Assembly (NCBI RefSeq): GCF_030019515.1
Contig: NZ_JASEEQ010000013.1
Span: forward strand, 62,001-126,000
Length of the DNA: 64,000 nucleotides
Source: Nocardioides sp.
GTDB taxonomy: Bacteria > Actinomycetota > Actinomycetes > Propionibacteriales > Nocardioidaceae
Direction of reading: 5' to 3'
In this document: positions 1-7,736 of the stretch, piece by piece
Layout of the letters: the number at the start of each line of letters is the position of its first letter
Position numbering within the stretch: position 1 is the first letter of the stretch
Program-made: the position numbers and the translations under genes
The notes under the pieces: model-generated
Told to the model about the DNA's origin: nothing
The model's database searches: none
The model's input: the letters and a program-made list of their open reading frames with translations, nothing else

Positions 1-1
1 G

Positions 2-373
2 TTCGGCGCGGTCGGCATCGGCATCATCTTCCTGTTCTCCGGACCGAGCCTGGCCGACATGGACGGCTCGAGCTGGGTGTGGCTGATCGTGATGGCCGCG
101 CTGATCGGCTTCGGGGCTCTCGGCCTGCTGACCGTCGCCGGCCGGCACCTGCGAGCGGTCGAGCTCTCGACGGTCTCCTACTGGGAGTGCGTCGTCGGTG
201 CCGGTGTCGGCGTCGTCGCGTTCTCCGAGGCGCTGAGCGTGATGCAGGTCGTCGGCGGTGCCTTCATCGTCGTAGGTGGCATGGGCGAGGTCGTGTCCAG
301 TCTCCGTCGGGGGCGTCGGCAGGTTGACGGGCCGCCCGCCGATCCGGCCTCCGCCGCGCGACTCCCGGGCTGA
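2..373 (+). CDS. EamA/DMT-family transporter, C-terminal fragment
   Basis: The frame enters from the left edge, so only about the last 123 residues are present. They form hydrophobic helices typical of the second EamA repeat of drug/metabolite transporters: a short helix at the edge, one around WVWLIVMAALIGF, then a pair around YWECVVGAGVGVVAFSEAL and VVGGAFIVVGG. A basic, Pro-rich cytoplasmic tail closes the protein. EamA proteins usually have ten helices and export metabolites; the substrate cannot be told. It is followed 21 bases later by an MFS gene on the same strand, so the two may be cotranscribed. Confidence 0.7.
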   Translation, partial: FGAVGIGIIFLFSGPSLADMDGSSWVWLIVMAALIGFGALGLLTVAGRHLRAVELSTVSYWECVVGAGVGVVAFSEALSVMQVVGGAFIVVGGMGEVVSSLRRGRRQVDGPPADPASAARLPG

Positions 374-394
374 CGCACCCGACGGGCGCGCACC

Positions 395-1726
395 GTGAGC
401 GAGGTAGCCGTTCTCCCCGGTGGGGGGGCAGGAGAGGCCGTCGACCGGCGGTCATTGCACAAGGCGGCCACTGCCAGCTTCATCGGCAACTTCGTCGAGT
501 GGTTCGACTACGCCGCCTACGGCTACCTCGCCACGGTGATCGCGGACGTGTTCTTCCCGGACTCGGACCCGACCACGGCGCTGCTCGCGACCTTCGCCGT
601 CTTCGCGATCTCGTTCGTGGTCAGGCCGATCGGCGGCATCTTCTGGGGCCACGTCGGGGACCGATACGGGCGCCGGGCGGCACTGTCGGTCTCGATCCTC
701 ATCATGTCGGGGGCCTCGTTCGCGATCGCGCTGATCCCGGGCTACGCGACGATCGGCCTGGGGGCGCCCGCGCTGCTGCTGGTGGCCCGCCTCTGCCAGG
801 GGTTCTCGGCCTCCGGTGAGTACGCCGGAGCGTCGGCCTTCCTGGCCGAGTACGCGCCCGACCGCCAGCGTGGGCTGTACACGAGCATCGTCCCGGCGAG
901 CACCGCCGCCGGGCTGCTTCTCGGATCGGTCCTCGCCACCGTGTTGCACGCGTTGCTCAGCGATGCGGCCCTCGAGAGCTGGGGGTGGCGGCTGCCCTTC
1001 CTGCTCGCCGGGCCGTTCGGGCTGATCGGCCGCTACATCCGGCTGCACCTCGAGGACACCCCGAGGTTCCGGGAGCTGTGCGCGCGCCGTCAGGCGGCCG
1101 TCGAGGTCGCCGAGCGGTCGCCGATCCGGGTGCTGCTGAGCACCCATCGTCGCGCTGTCGTGATCGCCTTCGGTGTCACCTCGCTGAACGCGGTCGCGTT
1201 CTACTTGCTGCTCAGCTACATGCCGACGTACCTGACCACCGAGCTCGACCTCGGCGAGACGACGGCGTTCCTGTCCTCCTCGATCGCGCTCACCGTGTAC
1301 ATCGGGGCGATCTTCGGCATGGGGCGGCTCTCGGACCGGTGGGGCCGGCGCCGGATGCTGATCTCCGCGTCGGTGCTCTTCGTGCTGGCCTCGGTGCCGC
1401 TGTTCGCATTGGCCGGTCGCGTCGGGGTGGTCCCCCTGGTGGCGATCCAGGTCGCCTTCGGGGTGATGCTGACGATGAACGACGGGACGCTGCCCGTCTT
1501 CCTCTCGGAGATCTTCCCGACCTCGGTGCGCTACAGCGGCTTCGCGTTCAGCTTCAACTCGGCCAACGCCCTCTTCGGGGGCACCGCACCGCTCGTGGCG
1601 ACGGCCCTGATCGCTGTCACCGACAGCGTCCTGGCGCCTGCGTGGTACCTGACCGCGGTGGCGGCCCTGGCGCTCGTCGCGATGCTGGCGAGCCGGGAGA
1701 CGGCGTACGACGCCCTCCCCGAGTGA
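395..1726 (+). CDS. MFS transporter, metabolite:H+ symporter (MHS/ProP-like)
   Basis: A 443-residue, 12-helix permease. The N-terminal motif GNFVEWFDYAAYGY (residues 31-44) is the signature of the MHS branch of the major facilitator superfamily (ProP, KgtP, ShiA), which imports dicarboxylates, betaines or aromatic acids with protons. The MFS loop motif GDRYGRR lies at 88-94 and a second copy (SDRWGRRR) opens the C-terminal half. The start is GTG at 395, just after the preceding transporter gene. Substrate is unknown. A strong hairpin follows the stop codon, so transcription probably ends there. Confidence 0.85.
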   Translation: MSEVAVLPGGGAGEAVDRRSLHKAATASFIGNFVEWFDYAAYGYLATVIADVFFPDSDPTTALLATFAVFAISFVVRPIGGIFWGHVGDRYGRRAALSVSILIMSGASFAIALIPGYATIGLGAPALLLVARLCQGFSASGEYAGASAFLAEYAPDRQRGLYTSIVPASTAAGLLLGSVLATVLHALLSDAALESWGWRLPFLLAGPFGLIGRYIRLHLEDTPRFRELCARRQAAVEVAERSPIRVLLSTHRRAVVIAFGVTSLNAVAFYLLLSYMPTYLTTELDLGETTAFLSSSIALTVYIGAIFGMGRLSDRWGRRRMLISASVLFVLASVPLFALAGRVGVVPLVAIQVAFGVMLTMNDGTLPVFLSEIFPTSVRYSGFAFSFNSANALFGGTAPLVATALIAVTDSVLAPAWYLTAVAALALVAMLASRETAYDALPE

Positions 1727-1746
1727 GCCGACCGGCCCCGAAGGCG

Positions 1747-1784
1747 ATCGGGCCCCCGGCCAGCTGACTGGTCGGGGGCCCGAT
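1747..1784. terminator. 17-bp hairpin terminator, convergent
   Basis: Arms ATCGGGCCCCCG (1747-1758) and CGGGGGCCCGAT (1773-1784) continue inward as GCCAG/CTGGT to a four-base loop. It sits between the MFS gene and the oppositely transcribed tRNA-His, so it can stop transcription from both sides. No U-tract follows, as is usual in high-GC actinomycetes. Confidence 0.8.
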
Positions 1785-1789
1785 GTGCC

Positions 1790-1866
1790 TGGGGTGAGTG
1801 ACGGGACTTGAACCCGCGGCCACCTGGACCACAACCAGGTGCTCTACCAGCTGAGCTACACCCACC
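1790..1866 (-). tRNA. tRNA-His (anticodon GTG)
   Basis: The minus strand folds as a cloverleaf. The acceptor GTGGGTG/CACTCAC has one G-T pair, the anticodon loop TTGTGGT carries GTG, and the T-loop GGTTCAAGTCC is standard. The tRNA-His hallmark, an extra G at -1 opposite discriminator C73, is present (1866 and 1793). CCA is encoded (1790-1792). Confidence 0.96.
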
Positions 1867-1911
1867 ATGAGCGATCCCGAGGTGTCGGGACCGACCGAAA
1901 GTGTAGGGGAA

Positions 1912-2589
1912 CTACGGCTGATCCGCAGAATCGGCCCCCGTCTCGGACGCCGGCTCCGAGGCCTCCGCGCCGGAGAGCCCGGTGAGCGAGCCGCCGTGCT
2001 TGAGGGCGATCGTCCGCGCCGCGTCGCTGTCGGGGCCGGGGGACGGCACGAAGACCGCGTCGCGGTAGTAGCGCAGCTCCTCGATGCTCTCCTGGATGTC
2101 GGCGAGGGCCCGATGGTTGCCGCGCTTGGCCGGCGCCTGGAAGTACGCCCGGGGGTACCACCGGCGCGAGAGCTCCTTGATCGAGGACACGTCGACGATC
2201 CGGTAGTGCAGGAAGGTCTCCAGGGTCGGCATGTCCCTGGCGAGGAACGCCCGGTCGGTCGCCACGGTGTTGCCGGCCAGCGGTGGGCGGCTGCCGTCGG
2301 GGCAGAACTCCTTGATGTAGGACAGGACCTGCTCCTCGGCGTCGTCGAGCGAGATCCCGGAGTCGAGCTCGCGCAGCAGCCCGGACTGCTCGTGCATGTC
2401 CCGGACGAACTCGTTCATCTGGTCGAGAGCCTCTGCGGGCGGTTTGACGATCAGGTCGACCCCGCTCCCGAGCACGTTGAGGTCGAAGTCGGTGACCAGC
2501 GCGGCCACCTCGATCAGGGCGTCGGCCCGCAGATCCAGGCCCGTCATCTCACAGTCGATCCAGACGAGTCGTTCGTTCACGGCAGCCAC
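1912..2589 (-). CDS. orn: Oligoribonuclease
   Basis: A 225-residue DEDDh exonuclease that degrades 2-5 nt RNAs, including pGpG from cyclic-di-GMP turnover, to mononucleotides. Motif I, WIDCEMTGLDL, starts at residue 10 with metal-binding Asp12 and Glu14. Later the GNHRALADI segment supplies the catalytic His and last Asp. Family members are about 180-210 residues; the extra acidic Ala/Ser-rich tail here is disordered. It ends 45 bases from the start of tRNA-His on the same strand and is divergent from the MauE-like gene. Confidence 0.95.
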   Translation of the reverse strand: MAAVNERLVWIDCEMTGLDLRADALIEVAALVTDFDLNVLGSGVDLIVKPPAEALDQMNEFVRDMHEQSGLLRELDSGISLDDAEEQVLSYIKEFCPDGSRPPLAGNTVATDRAFLARDMPTLETFLHYRIVDVSSIKELSRRWYPRAYFQAPAKRGNHRALADIQESIEELRYYRDAVFVPSPGPDSDAARTIALKHGGSLTGLSGAEASEPASETGADSADQP

Positions 2590-2656
2590 CCTAGACCCGA
2601 GCGTGGGACGGCCCTGCTCTCAGTCAGTGTTCAGCCTCGGGCTCTAGGGTCGCGAC

Positions 2657-3142
2657 GTGGCGACGAGGGTGACGGGGTGGCTGGGTCTGCTCGCGCGCCT
2701 GGTGACCGGTGGCGTCTGGATCGCGGCCGGCGCCGTGAAGCTGCCGGACCCCGCCCAGAGCGTCGACGCCGTACGCGCCTACCAGCTGCTCCCCGCGTCG
2801 CTGGTCGAGCCGGTCGGGCAGCTGCTCCCCGTGGTCGAGATCGTGGTGGGTGCGACCCTGGTCCTCGGCCTGCTGACCCGCGCGTCGGCCCTCGTGTCCG
2901 CGTTGCTGTTCGTGGCGTTCATCATCGGCATCGCGTCGGTGTGGGCCCGCGGCATCACCATCGACTGCGGTTGCTTCGGGGGCGGGGGCTACGACCCCGA
3001 CGCGGCCTCGAAGTACCCCTGGGAGATCGCCCGCGACGGCGCCCTCCTGCTCGTCTCGTTGTTCGTCGCCTGGCTGCCGTCCACGCGCCTGGCACTGGAC
3101 TCGGTCCTCTTCGGCCGGGTCCCCGAGCCCGAAGGACCCTGA
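2657..3142 (+). CDS. MauE/DoxX-like four-helix membrane protein
   Basis: A 161-residue integral membrane protein with four predicted helices. A conserved Cys pair (TIDCGCFGGGG, C104 and C106) lies in the loop between helices 3 and 4, as in the MauE/DoxX group. MauE proteins support disulfide formation in partner proteins at the membrane; the Cys pair suggests electron exchange with quinone or a thioredoxin-fold partner. The stop overlaps the start of the DsbA-like gene by one base (TGATG), so the two are translationally coupled. Start is GTG at 2657. Confidence 0.8.
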   Translation: MATRVTGWLGLLARLVTGGVWIAAGAVKLPDPAQSVDAVRAYQLLPASLVEPVGQLLPVVEIVVGATLVLGLLTRASALVSALLFVAFIIGIASVWARGITIDCGCFGGGGYDPDAASKYPWEIARDGALLLVSLFVAWLPSTRLALDSVLFGRVPEPEGP

Positions 3143-3876
3143 TGTCGAAGAAGAGCCGTCCCGTCGGTCGCGCCGAGCGCGCGGCAGCTGCAATGCATGA
3201 GCAGCAGCAGCAGGAACGCCGGCGCCGCAACCTGATGGTCGGCGGGGTCGTTCTCGCGCTGCTCGTGATCATCGTCGGCGGGTACTTCCTGTCCCGAGCG
3301 CTCGACACGTCCAAGGACGTGCAGGCGCCCGCCGCGGGGGGAAGCAAGTACGGCCTGACCATCGGCCCGGACGACGCCCCCCACGACGTCGTGATCTACG
3401 AGGACTTCCTCTGCCCCTACTGCGGGCAGCTCGAGGACGCGAGCCGCGACGACCTTGCCAGGCTCGCCGCGGACGGCAAGGTGCAGGTCGAGTACCGCCC
3501 CTTCAACCTGCTCTCCACGATCGGCGACTACTCCGAGCGCTCCGCCGCCGTCTTCGCGGTCGTCCTCGACAAGTCCGGTCCCGACGTGGCCAAGAAGCTG
3601 CACGACCTGCTGTACGAGAACCAGCCGAGCGAGTCCGGCCCGTTCCCCTCGGACGACGACCTGATCAAGCTCGCCGTCGAGGCGGGCGCCGACGAGGCCG
3701 AGCTGAAGAAGGGCCTCGCCGCCGGCGACGGCAAGGCGTGGGTGGGCGACGCGACCCAGGCCGCCCTCGACGCCGGCGTCCGCGGCACCCCGACGGTGCT
3801 GCTCGACGGCAAGGTGTTCCAGGACGGTCGGACGATGGACGACCTCGCCTCGAACCTGGTCGACAAGATCGGCTGA
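3142..3876 (+). CDS. Membrane-anchored DsbA-like thiol-disulfide oxidoreductase
   Basis: A 244-residue protein. It has a basic, Gln-rich cytoplasmic head (1-30), one transmembrane helix (about 31-50) and an extracytoplasmic thioredoxin fold with active site CPYC (91-94) and cis-Pro loop GVRGTPTVLL near residue 215. It resembles the actinobacterial DsbA-like proteins (Thioredoxin_4 family) that oxidise secreted proteins. Translational coupling to the upstream MauE-like protein suggests an oxidase/reoxidase pair. The ATG at 3142 was chosen because it overlaps the upstream stop and gives a natural membrane anchor; longer frames upstream are antisense to orn. Confidence 0.9.
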   Translation: MSKKSRPVGRAERAAAAMHEQQQQERRRRNLMVGGVVLALLVIIVGGYFLSRALDTSKDVQAPAAGGSKYGLTIGPDDAPHDVVIYEDFLCPYCGQLEDASRDDLARLAADGKVQVEYRPFNLLSTIGDYSERSAAVFAVVLDKSGPDVAKKLHDLLYENQPSESGPFPSDDDLIKLAVEAGADEAELKKGLAAGDGKAWVGDATQAALDAGVRGTPTVLLDGKVFQDGRTMDDLASNLVDKIG

Positions 3877-3926
3877 CCCGCAGCGCCGGCATGGATCCGG
3901 GGTCTCGACCGGCTCGAGCGGTCCCC

Positions 3927-3978
3927 CGGGACGTCAGACGGACGGTGTCGCCTGCTGCGCCGCCCGCCTGACGTCCCG
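3927..3978 (+). terminator. Inverted repeat downstream of the DsbA-like gene
   Basis: Perfect 11-bp arms CGGGACGTCAG (3927-3937) and CTGACGTCCCG (3968-3978) flank a 30-base loop, 50 bases after the stop. It probably terminates the MauE/DsbA pair, but the long loop is atypical and it could be a protein-binding dyad. Confidence 0.45.
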
Positions 3979-4058
3979 AGGCCCTCCGCGGACCGGCGGG
4001 GCTGATCGAGGCGTCGGGATTTTCCGCTTCCGTGCCCCGCGCTGGGAGACTCCGTCGG

Positions 4059-5105
4059 GTGAGCACCAGCGACCCCCTCGCCACCTTCATCGCCGGACTG
4101 CCGAAGGCGGAGCTGCACGTCCACCACGTGGGATCCGCCTCACCGCGGATCGTCTCCGAGCTCGCCGAGCGGCACCCGGGCACGGTTCCGAGCGACCCGG
4201 ACGCCCTGCGCCGCTTCTTCGAGTTCCGCGACTTCGCGCACTTCGTCGAGGTCTACCTCGCGGTCGTCGACCTGGTCCGCACCCCCGAGGACATCCGCTA
4301 CCTGACCCACGAGATCGGGCGGGAGATGGCCACCGGCCAGGGCCTGCGGTACGCCGAGCTGACCTGCACGCCGTACACCTCCGTGCGACCGCACGAGCTC
4401 GGGAAGGGCATGCCGATCGAGGCCTACACCGAGGCCATCGAGGATGCCCGCGTCGCCGTCGAGCGCGACTTCGGGCTGGTGCTGCGGTGGATCTACGACA
4501 TTCCCGGGGAGGCCGGCCTGCCCGCGGCGGACGCCACCCTCGCGTACGCCCTCGACCACCGCACCGACGCGCTGGTCGGCTTCGGGCTCGGTGGCCCGGA
4601 GATCGGCGTCCCCCGCCCGCAGTTCCGGCCGCACTTCGACGCAGCGCGCGCGGCCGGCCTGCACAGCGTGCCGCACGCCGGGGAGACGACCGGTCCGGAG
4701 ACGGTCCGGCACGCGATCGACCTGCTGGGCGCCGAGCGCATCGGGCACGGCACGTCGTCGGCCCAGGACGCGGAGCTCCTCGTGCTGCTCGCCGAACGTG
4801 GGATCCCGCTCGAGGTGTGTCCCTCCTCCAACGTCGCGACCCGGGCGGTGGCGGCCCTGGACGAGCACCCGATCCGGGCGTTCCGCGACGCCGGGGTCGT
4901 CGTGACCGTCAACTCCGACGACCCGCCGATGTTCAACACCACGCTGAACCGCGAGTACGAGGTGGCGGCGGACCTGCTGGGCCTCGACCAGGCGGGGGTG
5001 GCCGAGCTGGCGCGCACCGCCGTACGCGCGTCCTTCGCCGAGCCTGACGTGCAGTCGCGCATCCTCGGGGAGATCGACGCGTACGCCGCGTCCGGGTCGG
5101 CCTGA
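4059..5105 (+). CDS. Adenosine deaminase-like amidohydrolase
   Basis: A 348-residue TIM-barrel purine deaminase of the Add family, converting adenosine (or a related aminopurine) to the inosine form in purine salvage. Metal-site motifs are visible in order: ELHVHHVGSA near the N-terminus (HxH), SVPHAGET, RIGHGTS and NSDDPPMF, with CPSSN between the last two. The first motif reads HVHHVG rather than the animal HLHLDG, as in a common actinobacterial subgroup, so the substrate could differ. The GTG at 4059 was chosen over 4032 because GGGAG sits about 10 bases ahead of it. A terminator hairpin follows. Confidence 0.87.
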   Translation: MSTSDPLATFIAGLPKAELHVHHVGSASPRIVSELAERHPGTVPSDPDALRRFFEFRDFAHFVEVYLAVVDLVRTPEDIRYLTHEIGREMATGQGLRYAELTCTPYTSVRPHELGKGMPIEAYTEAIEDARVAVERDFGLVLRWIYDIPGEAGLPAADATLAYALDHRTDALVGFGLGGPEIGVPRPQFRPHFDAARAAGLHSVPHAGETTGPETVRHAIDLLGAERIGHGTSSAQDAELLVLLAERGIPLEVCPSSNVATRAVAALDEHPIRAFRDAGVVVTVNSDDPPMFNTTLNREYEVAADLLGLDQAGVAELARTAVRASFAEPDVQSRILGEIDAYAASGSA

Positions 5106-5136
5106 CCCTCGCCCTGCCAGGTCCCGGAAAGGAATA

Positions 5137-5165
5137 GGCCCCGCGAGCTCATACCAAGCGGGGCC
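5137..5165 (+). terminator. Terminator after the adenosine deaminase gene
   Basis: Stem GGCCCCGC (5137-5144) / GCGGGGCC (5158-5165) with a 13-base loop, 32 bases after the stop codon. A short T-containing stretch follows (CACCTTTG). Confidence 0.6.
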
Positions 5166-5264
5166 AGCACCTTTGTATCCCGAATGCGTGCTGATTCCGG
5201 GGATTGGCGCGCGTGTCGACCGCATCACACTGACGTCCATGGGACGGCGGCATAGGGTGACGCC

Positions 5265-5918
5265 ATGCCCAGCTCACCGATCCGGGTCGCGATCGTCAAC
5301 GACTACGAGATCGTCATCGCAGGTGTCGCCGCGATGCTCGCCCCCCACCACGACCGCGTCGCGGTCGTGGAGCTCGACTCGCAGCTGCCGGTCATCAGCG
5401 ACGTGGACGTGGTCCTCTACGACACCTTCGGCCAGGTGCAGGGCGACGCGGTCGACCTGGAGGACCTGCTCGCCGGCGACACGGCGCCGGTCGTGATCTT
5501 CAGCTGGAACCTGCAGCCCGACCTCGTGCGGCGCGCGCTCGAGCACGGGGCCGCCGGTTACCTCTCCAAGGGCATGAGCGCGGGCGAGATCGTGGCCGCG
5601 ATCGAGGCGATCCACCGCGGGGAGACCGTGTCTCCGCCGCCGTCCGCGGAGACCGTGGACCGGGACGTGAGCGGGGTGTGGCCCGGCCGCGAGGTCGGAC
5701 TCACGGCCCGCGAGGCCGAGGTGCTGGCCCTGATCACCCAGGGGTTGAGCAACCAGGAGATCGCCCAGCAGACCTACCTCTCGATCAACTCGGTGAAGAC
5801 CTACATCCGCACCGCCTACCGCAAGATCGAGGTCACCCGGCGCGCGCAGGCCGTCGCCTGGGGCATGACACACGGGTTCACGCCCGACCGCGGGCGCAGC
5901 GTGGCGACCGGTCGCTGA
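5265..5918 (+). CDS. LuxR/NarL-family response regulator, orphan
   Basis: A 217-residue DNA-binding regulator. The receiver domain (about 5-122) keeps the phospho-acceptor Asp53 (VLYDTFG), Ser80 and Lys102 (LSKG). Its acidic pocket is NDYE (residues 12-15) where most receivers have two adjacent acids. The C-terminal LuxR helix-turn-helix spans about 147-205 (LTAREAEVLALITQG, NSVKTYIRTAYRKI). No histidine kinase lies beside it, so the input is unknown; it may respond to phosphorylation weakly or be controlled by level. It is followed by a small acidic protein gene. Confidence 0.85.
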   Translation: MPSSPIRVAIVNDYEIVIAGVAAMLAPHHDRVAVVELDSQLPVISDVDVVLYDTFGQVQGDAVDLEDLLAGDTAPVVIFSWNLQPDLVRRALEHGAAGYLSKGMSAGEIVAAIEAIHRGETVSPPPSAETVDRDVSGVWPGREVGLTAREAEVLALITQGLSNQEIAQQTYLSINSVKTYIRTAYRKIEVTRRAQAVAWGMTHGFTPDRGRSVATGR

Positions 5919-5977
5919 GGGGCCCTGCCCGACCACCTGGTGGGAATGCCCGTGCCGCGGGCGGGTACCCGACCGGC

Positions 5978-6202
5978 ATGGGAGATCGAGAGCGCACCAA
6001 GCAGCCGGTGGAGGAGCTCCGGGCCGTCGACACCGACGCGGTCCCGGACGAGGAGGGGATCTCGGACGCCAGCGCGGCCGAGACGCTGGACGAGTCGCCG
6101 GAGGAGCACGTCAACCGCCCCGACCAGGAGGACTTCGACCCGGCGGAGCGCGAGCAGTACCAGCACCCGATCGCCGAGGCCGACCGTCCCGAGGACCGCT
6201 GA
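5978..6202 (+). CDS. Small acidic hypothetical protein, 74 aa
   Basis: A 74-residue, very acidic, hydrophilic protein rich in Glu, Asp and Pro, with no Cys, no transmembrane segment and no recognisable domain. It is probably intrinsically disordered. The ATG at 5978 begins MGDRERTKQ. It lies 59 bases downstream of the LuxR-type regulator on the same strand. Small disordered acidic proteins like this are common and uncharacterised in actinobacteria. No function is assigned. Confidence 0.6.
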   Translation: MGDRERTKQPVEELRAVDTDAVPDEEGISDASAAETLDESPEEHVNRPDQEDFDPAEREQYQHPIAEADRPEDR

Positions 6203-6309
6203 GTCCCGCCGGACGCCGCCACCCACGCACACCCGCAGGCCGCTCGCGGCCGGAAGCGTCGACGTACCTCGTCCGTTTGGGTCCGGCTCGATGCGGGCAC
6301 CTCAGGACC

Positions 6310-6723
6310 ATGGTCCGAGCGCGGGGGAGCAGCGTCGCGACAGCGGTCGTCGGCCTGGTCGTCCTGGTCTCGGTCGCCGGCTGCGCTAACAGCCAGGACG
6401 GGGAGGTCCGGCGGGTCGCCGACTCGTTCTACGCCGCCGTCGGGTCCCACGACGGCGGCGCCGCCTGTGACGCCCTCGCGCCCGGCACCGTCCAGGAGCT
6501 GGAGGAGTCGGCCGAGGCGCCCTGCCGGGAGGCGATCCTCTCCGAGGACCTGCCTGGAGCGGGGGCGGTCGGCTCGGTGCATGTCTTTGGCACGACGGCG
6601 CAGGTCCGCTACGGCGACGACACGGCGTTCCTGTCCCGGTTCCAGTTCGGGTGGCGGGTGATGGCGGCGGCCTGTCGGCCGCAGCCGCACGGCCCCTACG
6701 ACTGCCAGGTCAAGGGAGGGTGA
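6310..6723 (+). CDS. Small secreted lipoprotein
   Basis: A 137-residue lipoprotein. A basic n-region and a hydrophobic core end in the lipobox VAGC, with the acylated Cys at residue 25. The mature part has three further Cys that could form disulfides, and segments such as RRVADSFYAAVGSHDGGAACDALAPG resemble the NTF2-like fold often seen in small actinobacterial lipoproteins (inference). The ATG at 6310 was preferred to 6277 because it gives a proper signal peptide. It is followed one base later by a 27-codon membrane peptide gene and then DUF6766, probably one operon. Confidence 0.75.
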   Translation: MVRARGSSVATAVVGLVVLVSVAGCANSQDGEVRRVADSFYAAVGSHDGGAACDALAPGTVQELEESAEAPCREAILSEDLPGAGAVGSVHVFGTTAQVRYGDDTAFLSRFQFGWRVMAAACRPQPHGPYDCQVKGG

Positions 6724-6724
6724 C

Positions 6725-6808
6725 GTGCGCGTCGTGTTCTTCGGCTATCTCCTGCTGATCTCGTCCGGCCTGCTCTACCTGATGGTCATCGCCCTGAGGC
6801 ACGCCTGA
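6725..6808 (+). CDS. 27-residue single-helix membrane peptide
   Basis: A short frame starting GTG at 6725 encodes 27 residues that are almost entirely one transmembrane helix (FFGYLLLISSGLLYLMVIAL) between a single Arg and a basic RHA end. It begins one base after the lipoprotein stop, and its TGA overlaps the ATG of the DUF6766 gene (TGATG). That tight packing argues that it is translated. Function is unknown; it could be an assembly partner of the next protein or serve mainly for translational coupling. Confidence 0.5.
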   Translation: MRVVFFGYLLLISSGLLYLMVIALRHA

Positions 6809-7491
6809 TGGGCCGGGCCGTGCGGACCTTCGTCCGGGAGAACTCCCTCAGTCTGTTCTTCGGGATGCTGTTCGCGGCCTCGCTGGTCGGCCAGGCGTTC
6901 GCGGGGTGGCACCAGTTCAACGCAGACCAGGTGGCGGAGGGCCTCGGCAGCATCGGCCTGGGCTCGTACCTCACGTCGGCTGACTTCGCGGTGGACGTCG
7001 CGGAGAACTGGCAGAGCGAGTTCCTGCAGTTCTGGCTCTACCTCACGGCCACCGTCTGGCTGGTCCAGCGTGGCTCGCCGGAGTCCAAGGAGCTGGACAA
7101 GGTCGGGCGGGAGTCCGACGAGGACCAGCTGGTGGGGGAGTACGCCCAGGACGACTCGCCCTCATGGGCACGCGGCGGCTGGCGGACCCGCGTGTACTCG
7201 TCCTCGTTGGCGATGGTGATGGGCGTCATCTTCCTCGCCTCCTGGTCGGTGCAGTCGGTCGCCGGCTGGGCGTCGTACAACCAGACCCGCCTGGAGCGCA
7301 TGCAGGACCCGGTCAGTTGGGGCTCCTACCTGCTCAACGCCGACTTCTGGAACCGGACGCTGCAGAACTGGCAGAGCGAGTTCCTGGCCATCGCGACGAT
7401 GGCGGTCCTGGCGATCTACCTGCGGCAGCGCGGGTCGTCCCAGAGCAAGCCGGTCGGCGAGGCGCACGCAGCGACCGGGGTCGACGGCTGA
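6808..7491 (+). CDS. DUF6766-family membrane protein with internal duplication
   Basis: A 227-residue protein made of two similar halves. Each has a hydrophobic helix, a GW(H/A)xxNxxx segment, a (G/W)GSYLxxADF segment, the strongly conserved ENWQSEFL / QNWQSEFL motif, a second helix, and a basic exit (QRGSPESK / QRGSSQSK). The halves are joined by an acidic linker, giving about four helices. This matches the DUF6766 family, found in many bacteria without known function. It is the last gene of the lipoprotein-peptide-DUF6766 set, before tRNA-Arg on the other strand. Confidence 0.8.
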   Translation: MGRAVRTFVRENSLSLFFGMLFAASLVGQAFAGWHQFNADQVAEGLGSIGLGSYLTSADFAVDVAENWQSEFLQFWLYLTATVWLVQRGSPESKELDKVGRESDEDQLVGEYAQDDSPSWARGGWRTRVYSSSLAMVMGVIFLASWSVQSVAGWASYNQTRLERMQDPVSWGSYLLNADFWNRTLQNWQSEFLAIATMAVLAIYLRQRGSSQSKPVGEAHAATGVDG

Positions 7492-7521
7492 GCGTCGGCC
7501 GGCAGCGGCACGATCTGAAGG

Positions 7522-7595
7522 CGCCCCCGGCAGGACTCGAACCTGCGACCGGCGGATTAGAAGGCCGCTGCTCTATCCAGCTGAGCTACGGGGGC
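7522..7595 (-). tRNA. tRNA-Arg (anticodon TCT)
   Basis: The minus strand folds as a cloverleaf with acceptor GCCCCCG/CGGGGGC, D-arm AGCTCAGCTGGATAGAGC, and T-arm CGCAGGTTCGAGTCCTGCG. The anticodon loop CTTCTAA carries TCT, which reads the rare AGA/AGG codons. The last pair of the anticodon stem is a C-U mismatch. CCA is not encoded (CCT follows). Confidence 0.94.
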
Positions 7596-7736
7596 GGGGA
7601 ATCGGAAGTGCAGTCGGGACACCGTGGGTACAACCTCGGTGTCGTTCGACGGCATCGCCAATTCGCCGTCAGTATGCCGCAGCAGCCCCAAGCGCGCTTG
7701 GTCGGTCCGTGGTCATCGACCGGCCGACCGGCGCGC

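Noticed and set aside
1790..1866. Integration site at tRNA-His
   Set aside because: No integrase, no duplicated tRNA 3' end and no change in gene character on either side.
1867..3876. A 669-codon frame starting inside tRNA-His and ending in the DsbA-like gene
   Set aside because: Only the part from 3142 is real; the first two thirds are antisense to orn and out of frame with the MauE-like gene.
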